A stretch of DNA of 64,000 bases from positions 1 to 64,000 of the forward strand of contig ARYC01001229.1 of NCBI GenBank assembly GCA_000711775.1, written 5' to 3'. Both the position numbers and the translations under genes were made by a program. Shown here piece by piece: positions 57,663 through 64,000 of the stretch (position 1 is its first letter; each line of letters starts with the position of its first letter). The notes below the pieces were generated by a model that saw only the letters and a program-made list of their open reading frames with translations, ran no database searches and was not told where the DNA came from. The DNA comes from Oxytricha trifallax. Its lineage: Eukaryota; Ciliophora; Spirotrichea; Sporadotrichida; Oxytrichidae.

Positions 57663-58637
57663 ATGGGAAAGAGGCACGAGTATGAAATAATTAACACAAT
57701 TGTTAAAATTCCTTGCCCATACTGTTAGAAAGAATATGATGGGGGCACTTCAATTAGAACTCACATCAGTCTCAATCACAAAGACGAGAATAAAGAGAGT
57801 AGATCACTTGAACTTGAGCTTAAGAAAATCTGCTTATATTGCAAAAAACAATTTGACAGAAGCTACAATTGTGAGAGGCACCAACTTAAATGCAAAGATA
57901 ACCATCACCATCAAACTATGCTCAAGAAAAGGAAATAGACTGACGAATAGATGTGCAACTTCAAAGGACCAGCAATAGTTACATACAGAATACCAGCGGG
58001 TGAAGAAGTATATACTCTTAGACAAAGACTCCAAAAACTAATTTATAAAAATCTAACAAAGCCAGTAATCTATGAGGGGGACGTGCTAGAAATAAAAATG
58101 TGGCAGTAGATAGCGGAAGACTGCATGAAAGCGAATGGCAAACTTTATGAAGTTGTGATTATTGATCCCCCATGGAAGTTAAAGCAAGAGTTGCCATATC
58201 CAACACTAACTGATAAGTAAATTCTTTCACTTTCCATGCACCTGATACAGGAGAGAGGCATGATTATTCTTTGGATAGTAAATTAGAAGAAAGAGTTAGC
58301 TAGAAAATTCCTTAAAATTCATGGTTACCAGGAAGTTGATCAAGATGAATGGATAAAGTTGACAAAGAATGGAGCTCTATATCCAGGATGGGGCAAATAC
58401 ACTTCTCACTGTAACGAATCTTTCTTGATAGCTAAAAAAGGTGATGTAAAGGACATCGTTCAATTTCACAAAGCAAAATCAGTCATATTTGATACTGTGC
58501 AAGAGCATTCTCAGAAACCTACAAAGATTTACGATTTTGTCCAAACAATTGCACCTGATCGTTTGAACATAGAAATATTTGCACAGAAAAATAATATAAG
58601 AAAAGGATACACAAGTGTAGGTAACAGGCTGACATGA
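57663..58637 (+). CDS. C2H2 zinc finger-MT-A70 family methyltransferase
   Basis: ATG 57663 to TGA 58635-58637, 324 residues, intronless and intact. Residues about 20-40: CPYCQKEYDGGTSIRTHISL plus NH (C2H2); about 62-83: CLYCKKQFDRSYNCERHQLK (C2HC/C2H2). The MT-A70 domain follows: IIDPPWKLKQELPYPTLTDK with the catalytic DPPW at 168-171, a helix with ERGMIILWIVNQKKELARKF, YPGWGKYTSHCNESFLIAKKG, HSQKPTKIYDFVQTIAPDRL and the final TSVGNRLT (like VGNQL). Known: DPPW MT-A70 enzymes methylate adenine N6 in RNA or, for MTA1 of Oxytricha/Tetrahymena, in DNA. The finger fusion suggests a DNA target; that part is inference. Confidence 0.9.
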
Positions 58638-60540
58638 GAGAGAATTAATGCAATATATTGAAGTGAGTTATATTTTAAGTGCATTATGATAAATTGTTTT
58701 ATTAATAGTTTAAATAAAAAACATATTGAGTCTTGTAATCTTTATCAGGCATATCATGTAATACTTGATTGCTGCAATTTAGTGCTTTTATTCCTCTATT
58801 ATGAATTTTCAATTTTAGAAAATATTTTATATTCAGATTTTAAAATTTAAGAGGGAATCCAAAAATGGGATACTTTCCTTATTTCACTATAATATTTTGC
58901 AACTATTCCCCATTATTTAAATTAATAGATCTATTTTAACTAAAAAATTTCAATGCTAATCTCAAATCTTTGCTGAAATCAAATGAATTTTCAGTATAGA
59001 TTTTTATTTTCTAAACCTCTGAAAATTTATCTAATGATATAGGTTATTAATAATATAATAAAGTGTTTCAATCAAGTAATAACTCTGATTTTAGAGACTC
59101 TTAGAATATCATTTATTTTTTTATTCCATTATCCAGTACATAAAATAGACCCTATATATAATTAATACAAGCTAAGAATCAAAGAAATTTCTTAATTATT
59201 CTTTTACAAATAACTCTACATTACACTTCAACAAATAATATCAAATTTATATGGTTTTAATTACCTACTTAAATCTACAATTGAGTATATAAATGCAAAT
59301 AAACCCTTGAACAATTACACTTTAGGAACTATAACTCTTGAGAGGACAACATCATCTGATGTTATCATTTAGTTTATTTGTAATATCAAATTAATTATAT
59401 CATATCATATCACACTTTAATAGATTGTTAAACTAAAAATTTATCTTATTCTCATTGATTAAGTAAAAGTTTAAGGGTCTTCAACTTGATAAAAAAACAC
59501 AAGAAATAAATTTGTCAGTTAGTCAGATATCTCGCCTGTTTGATCTAATTATGTTCTCGACTCTTTAATTTTATCATGAATCAGTAAAAATATTTAAACT
59601 AAAATTAATATTTGATTTTGTATAATTTTTAGTCATTTTTCAATAAAACCTTTCTGCTAGATTATTAAAGAAGCAATATATTCTAAAATCATATTTTAAT
59701 TGAAAAATTCTAAAATATGTTTATTCTTACAATATTTTAAATAAAAAACTGTACAGAATCTTTAATTTATGATTATAAATTTTTAATGCTGTACTTTTAA
59801 AATATCAATTCTTTTTAATCCTCGATTTCTATATTTAGTCTTTAATAAGTATATTCACTATTTATAATATTTGTTTTAAACTTATATATCTCTTTTAATG
59901 CAATTCAATTTAATAAAATTTAAAAATATTTTTCATATATTGTTAATAAAGTCTAAGAAAATTTAAAGAAATTATTAAATCATAAGACAGTAAAATTTAA
60001 TTTACTAATAAACAACATTTTAGTTTTCTAGAAAATAAATTAAAATATAAGAATTGTTATTAAATTTGATATAAAATAAATGATGGGTGGAATTTTTACT
60101 ATGGACTACTTGAGAAGTATAATATAATTATTTTCCTTAAAGTTTGAGTGCAATAATTTATAATGGCTATTAGAAGGTAAATTATTTTTGGGCATGTTTC
60201 GGACTCCAGACTCGCTGACCCACTAAGCATATACTGTGGAAAAACAGATGGTTCTTGATTTCTTGGTCGTATGTTTTGTAATAATACTGATAGACAATTT
60301 TTATATTTTTAAAAGACTGTTTTATCAGTACTCAACATTCAAAATCAATTTAGTTCTATATGCTATATTTTTATTATTGCAGTTATTAATTGTTTCTGGT
60401 TAAATAGTAATTTATATAAGAATATTTAAAAATTTTGGTAAATTAAATGTATATTTAAATGGCAATAATAATTTTACTAATATACCTGGGATTGTTCGAA
60501 AGTAAATTCAAAATCAGTATCAAATTTGAATAATTGCAAA
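58638..60540. other. AT-rich region, nothing supported
   Basis: No gene or inverted repeat. A short less AT-rich patch at 60190-60280 shows no stable frame. Confidence 0.45.
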
Positions 60541-60543
60541 TTA

Positions 60544-60986
60544 GGGGGGAAGTTTCCTGCCCCCAAAATTAAATTTTATGTTTTTTGAAATAATTTTAAT
60601 AGAAACAATTAATTTCAATTTCAATTACCATAATCATGTACTATACAACATTTATTATTATATAATTTTCAAGGTACATAATTATTCTTTATCAAATTAT
60701 ATATTATTAACAAGGCTAAAATAAGTGTTTTTTATTAATAATTAATGTAATTTTCATTAAATTTTAAATTTATTATCAAGGTAGAAATGATATCTGAAGC
60801 AAAATTTAAAAAAAAACTACATCATAATTGATGATAAAGATTCTTTGAAAATTATAAAAATTACATTATTTTAATGTACGGGGCAGGAAACTTCCGAAGG
60901 GGGCAGGAAACTACCTTTTTGGAGGCAGGAAACTTCCCCCCAAGGGTGCATATAAAATTTTGGGGCAGGAAACTTCCCCCCCCCCC
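60544..60986. repeat. Cluster of GGGGCAGGAAACTTCC repeats with one inverted copy
   Basis: Plus copies at 60880-60895, 60899-60915 (ending CTACC), 60921-60941 and 60962-60986 (followed by a run of C). An inverted copy lies at 60544-60564 (GGGGGGAAGTTTCCTGCCCC). The core GGAAACTTCC is almost self-complementary. The surroundings are nearly free of G and C. Not coding. Confidence 0.85.
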
Positions 60987-62370
60987 GCAAATTATATAAT
61001 AGAACTAATTAATAATATAAAATAATAAAAAAATCAAAATATCAAATTAAAATTTAGATTAATAATCAGTAATTAACTTCAGTTATGCATTGTAATTGTA
61101 TCCAAACCCTAGCTTAAATATACTTATCATATAGAGCTTTGAAATGAAACAGTGTTTGTTATTGCAACTATGAATTTATTTCATCTCCCAAGACAAAATA
61201 TCTTGTTTTCTGGTTTATTGAGGAATAATGCCATTAATAAAATTGACTTAGAATAGAGGGTTTACAATAGAATTTATTTATATTAGAATTTTAAGTAACT
61301 ATTGAATATATAACTTGCATGAATTTAAGAATTAAATATTCCCAAATCGAATGTATTCCTACAATTAATATCTGCTTAATTTAATCCAAATAAATTGAAT
61401 TTGTACAATAATTAATGAAATTTATCTCTACCATAAGCTAAACATAAAATTATTGTAAGTACAAAAAGAATAAACATGTTTAATGAATAAAATTCAAAAA
61501 TCTTTAAAGCTTGTTTCTTTTATAATAGCTTGAGGCATATACTTTGCCATTGGTTTTATAGAATCATTATAAGCTAAAACAATTGTGAAAATAATTACTC
61601 TACTCTTATCAATATGAGTAGATTAAAAATTAAACTGATTTCAATATTCTTTTTTATTAAATCAATCTAAGATGCAATTTTTGTCAGAAATTAATATTCT
61701 CAACGTTATTAATCACAATAATGTAAATTTTATTAATTAATAAATTAATGTTTCATATTGATGGCATATGTTTATTTTCTATTGCAGAATCTAAACATAT
61801 AAACCAATTTTTACTGTTACATACCATCAACAACTTATGATAATTATATTTATATTTATTAAATATTAATACATACATGAGTGCTGGTTATTATTTAGAA
61901 GGCTTTAGAAAGATTGGATATTTATATTTTATCAATATTATATATCTAAACAACTTCAAAATTAACAAATATATTCATTCATTCTTTAAGAATTAACTGA
62001 TGTTTTTAAACAATAAAATGATTTAGAAATATCTATAATAACAAAATCAATAAATTTCATCATTAACCATAATGAGATGCTTGAAAACATGATTTTAGTT
62101 TTAAATAAATTGTGTTATATCCAAAAAGGGTATGAATCTTATTTGAATAGAATTTATATTTTAATCAAATATATATAATTTCTAAAAAAATAAAAATCTA
62201 TTTCTTAAATATTTTTCAATTGATATAATAAATGATAAGAATAATATTTAGCTTTAATTAAAAAGGATTTAAGCAACTTATTTTTTCATAAAAATGCAAA
62301 AAGAATAATTCAAAATTTGGTTATATCCCTAACATATTAAATACTTTTAACAAAAATTTTGTAGGGATAA
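60987..62370. other. AT-rich region with a single foldback-end remnant
   Basis: At about 61340-61366 CCCAAATCGAATGTATTCCTACAAT is the right end of the GTAGG foldback family without a visible partner. Otherwise nothing supported. Confidence 0.45.
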
Positions 62371-62374
62371 AATC

Positions 62375-62760
62375 TATTTGGAAAATTAAATTTAAATTAA
62401 TTTAATTAAAAATAAAAAAATTATGGGACTTATCAATTCCAAACCAACTCAAAATTCAAATATAAATAAATTTTATGGTAGATTATGTAATTTTAGATGG
62501 TCTTTGATGCTGCCAATATTCTTGAATCGTCCCATGTAGTGAGATATTTTGATTTTGAGCTAACTCCCAAAAATAATTAAAGGGGTTTTCTCCCTTGGGA
62601 GATGAGATAAATCATTCTAGCAATAACAATCACCGCCTTAATTTAAATGCGCTATCCAATGAGCATAATGAAGCCAGTATTTGGAGATATAGAAGGTAAT
62701 TAATAATTAATTAATTTTAATTTAATTTAATTTTCCCAAATCGAATGTATTCCTACAATA
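62375..62760. repeat. Degraded foldback-family copy
   Basis: Left end TTGTAGGGATAAAATCTATT and right end CAAATCGAATGTATTCCTAC with worn arms between. The core keeps GATGAGATAAATC-like sequence. Non-coding. Confidence 0.65.
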
Positions 62761-64000
62761 ATAAAAGAATCAAAAACATGTTTTCCATCTATTTAAAATT
62801 ATACTTTGATATGTGTATATTAAGAACTAAGCCAATGATTTCGCATGCAATCAACTTTTTTCTAGCTCAACTTCTGCAAATCATTCTTAAATAATTATTT
62901 ATTTATAGCTAATTATAAGTAATGATATACTCGCTAGCAACTGCTAGTTATTGAACAAGTATAATACTTTTCATATTGCTTGCTTGCATACAATTAATAA
63001 ATGAAATTTTAAATATGATTAGAATAATTATTAATTATTTTATGTGTAAGTGAAATTCACCAAATATAGTGATCTAGAGTATTTCGACATATAATTTAAA
63101 TTTTAAGGATTTTATTCTTCAAGATGGTTTGTCACACTATAAAGATAGTTTGCTTTACATTAACTAAATCCCACTAATTCGAGTAAAATTAAATAAACGG
63201 CAAAATCGATTCATCCACTCATACGATGCGATAAAATTTAATGACTAATAGTAAAGTGCAGCAATTATTTGCGAATAACTTAACTAATGATTTCTAGATT
63301 AAAATATTCTAAAAGTATTAACTTAACTCATTTTAATATATATATGAGATTTCCTCAAATAAATTGAAATTTATATTGTCCAATTTAATAATCGCAATTA
63401 ATAATTTAATTTCTCCTATAAAATGGTACTTTAAAATTAAATTAAAAAAATTTAACTCATTCTTTTGATTTTTTATAAAAAATAAAGTAATTGATAAATT
63501 AAGTTCATATTGTTTATTAATCCTTTTTATAAAATCTTATTTCAATTTTAATTAGAAAATTGATATAAAAACTATACTTATACTTTAATTAACAAAGCAT
63601 AAAATTATAAAATTTATCCTGTGGGTAATTAGTTCCTGTAATTTATTTAATAAATAATGTTGATTCAAAATTTCTAAGAATAAAAAATTAAATTTTTTAA
63701 TATACAAGTTTAAATTACCATTTTAGTTCTATTTTTTTAATTACAAAAGAATTAGTTATTTATTGTTTATAAATGGCTATTAATACCACAGTATTTTAAT
63801 TGGTATTTTTAATGATTTATTTAAATACACAGTACTTAGCAAAAATCTCAATTTTAATAACTCAACGTTTTCTAACTTTTTATAGTAAAGTTTTCTGAGA
63901 CAAAAATAAAAGGATTGTTTTACATTAATTATAAGAAGTTATGTTATTATTAATAACTTTTAATAAATATAAAATGCAGAGATCTAGAATTGTTAATAAA
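62761..64000. other. AT-rich region
   Basis: Only a family-core remnant at about 63195-63280 (CGATGCGATAAAATTTAATG and TAATAGTAAAGTGCAGC). No gene. Confidence 0.45.

Larger units (their letters stand above)
54771..58637. mobile_element. TBE-like gene set: transposase, 22-kDa-like and C2H2-MT-A70 genes
   Basis: Three genes in 3.9 kb: transposase (plus) and 22-kDa-like (minus) tail to tail 35 bp apart, as in TBEs, then a plus-strand gene with two C2H2 fingers and an MT-A70 methyltransferase domain. In the TBE the third gene is C2H2-kinase, so the plan is the same with another catalytic domain. No inverted repeats with C4A4 could be found at either side; AATAACCCCAAAAATCC at about 54568 is the only hint. 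The limits given are gene limits, not element ends. Confidence 0.7.

Overview
The window reads as germline (micronuclear) DNA of a spirotrich/hypotrich ciliate of the Oxytricha-St​ylonychia type. Three things point that way. Every gene that can be followed uses UGA as its only stop and reads UAA/UAG as glutamine. Introns are very short (26-56 nt, GT...AG). Most of the window is AT-rich DNA packed with foldback elements and telomere-bearing (TBE) transposons whose ends carry C4A4 repeats. Species cannot be fixed from sequence alone.

Region by region: 1-1912 is the right part of one TBE. 1913-10413 holds pieces of a minus-strand low-complexity/acidic gene, split by two foldback elements each flanked by an 8-bp direct repeat; a full 4.06-kb TBE (4437-8495) sits inside an arm of the second. 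10.6-20.4 kb is gene territory: a coiled-coil gene, two N/Q-rich genes, a right-handed beta-helix protein gene and an RGG/Cys-rich gene, mostly with frame changes that could be introns, internal eliminated sequences (IESs) or decay. 20.36-21.36 kb is a strikingly GC-rich block. 21.4-32.0 kb is a ~10.6-kb inverted-repeat element carrying a SecA-like helicase gene, a TBE 22-kDa-like gene, a DD34E transposase gene and a small unknown gene. 32-52 kb is AT-rich DNA with MITE/foldback copies and fragments of a cadherin-like/beta-propeller surface-protein gene in an order that does not follow the protein. 54.8-58.6 kb is a third TBE-like gene set: a DD34E transposase, a 22-kDa-like protein and a C2H2-MT-A70 methyltransferase. 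58.6-64 kb is mostly structureless apart from a G-rich repeat cluster and decayed foldbacks.

The main result is that three transposon types in one window share a core (a DD34E IS630/Tc1-type transposase plus a homologous 22-kDa-like partner), and each pairs it with a different large gene: C2H2-kinase in the TBE, SecA-like motor in the 10.6-kb element, C2H2-MT-A70 in the 55-58 kb set. The genes of the last two are intact or almost intact, while the TBE copies carry several frameshifts. Gene joins across introns and all homology statements are read by eye from motifs; no database search was run.
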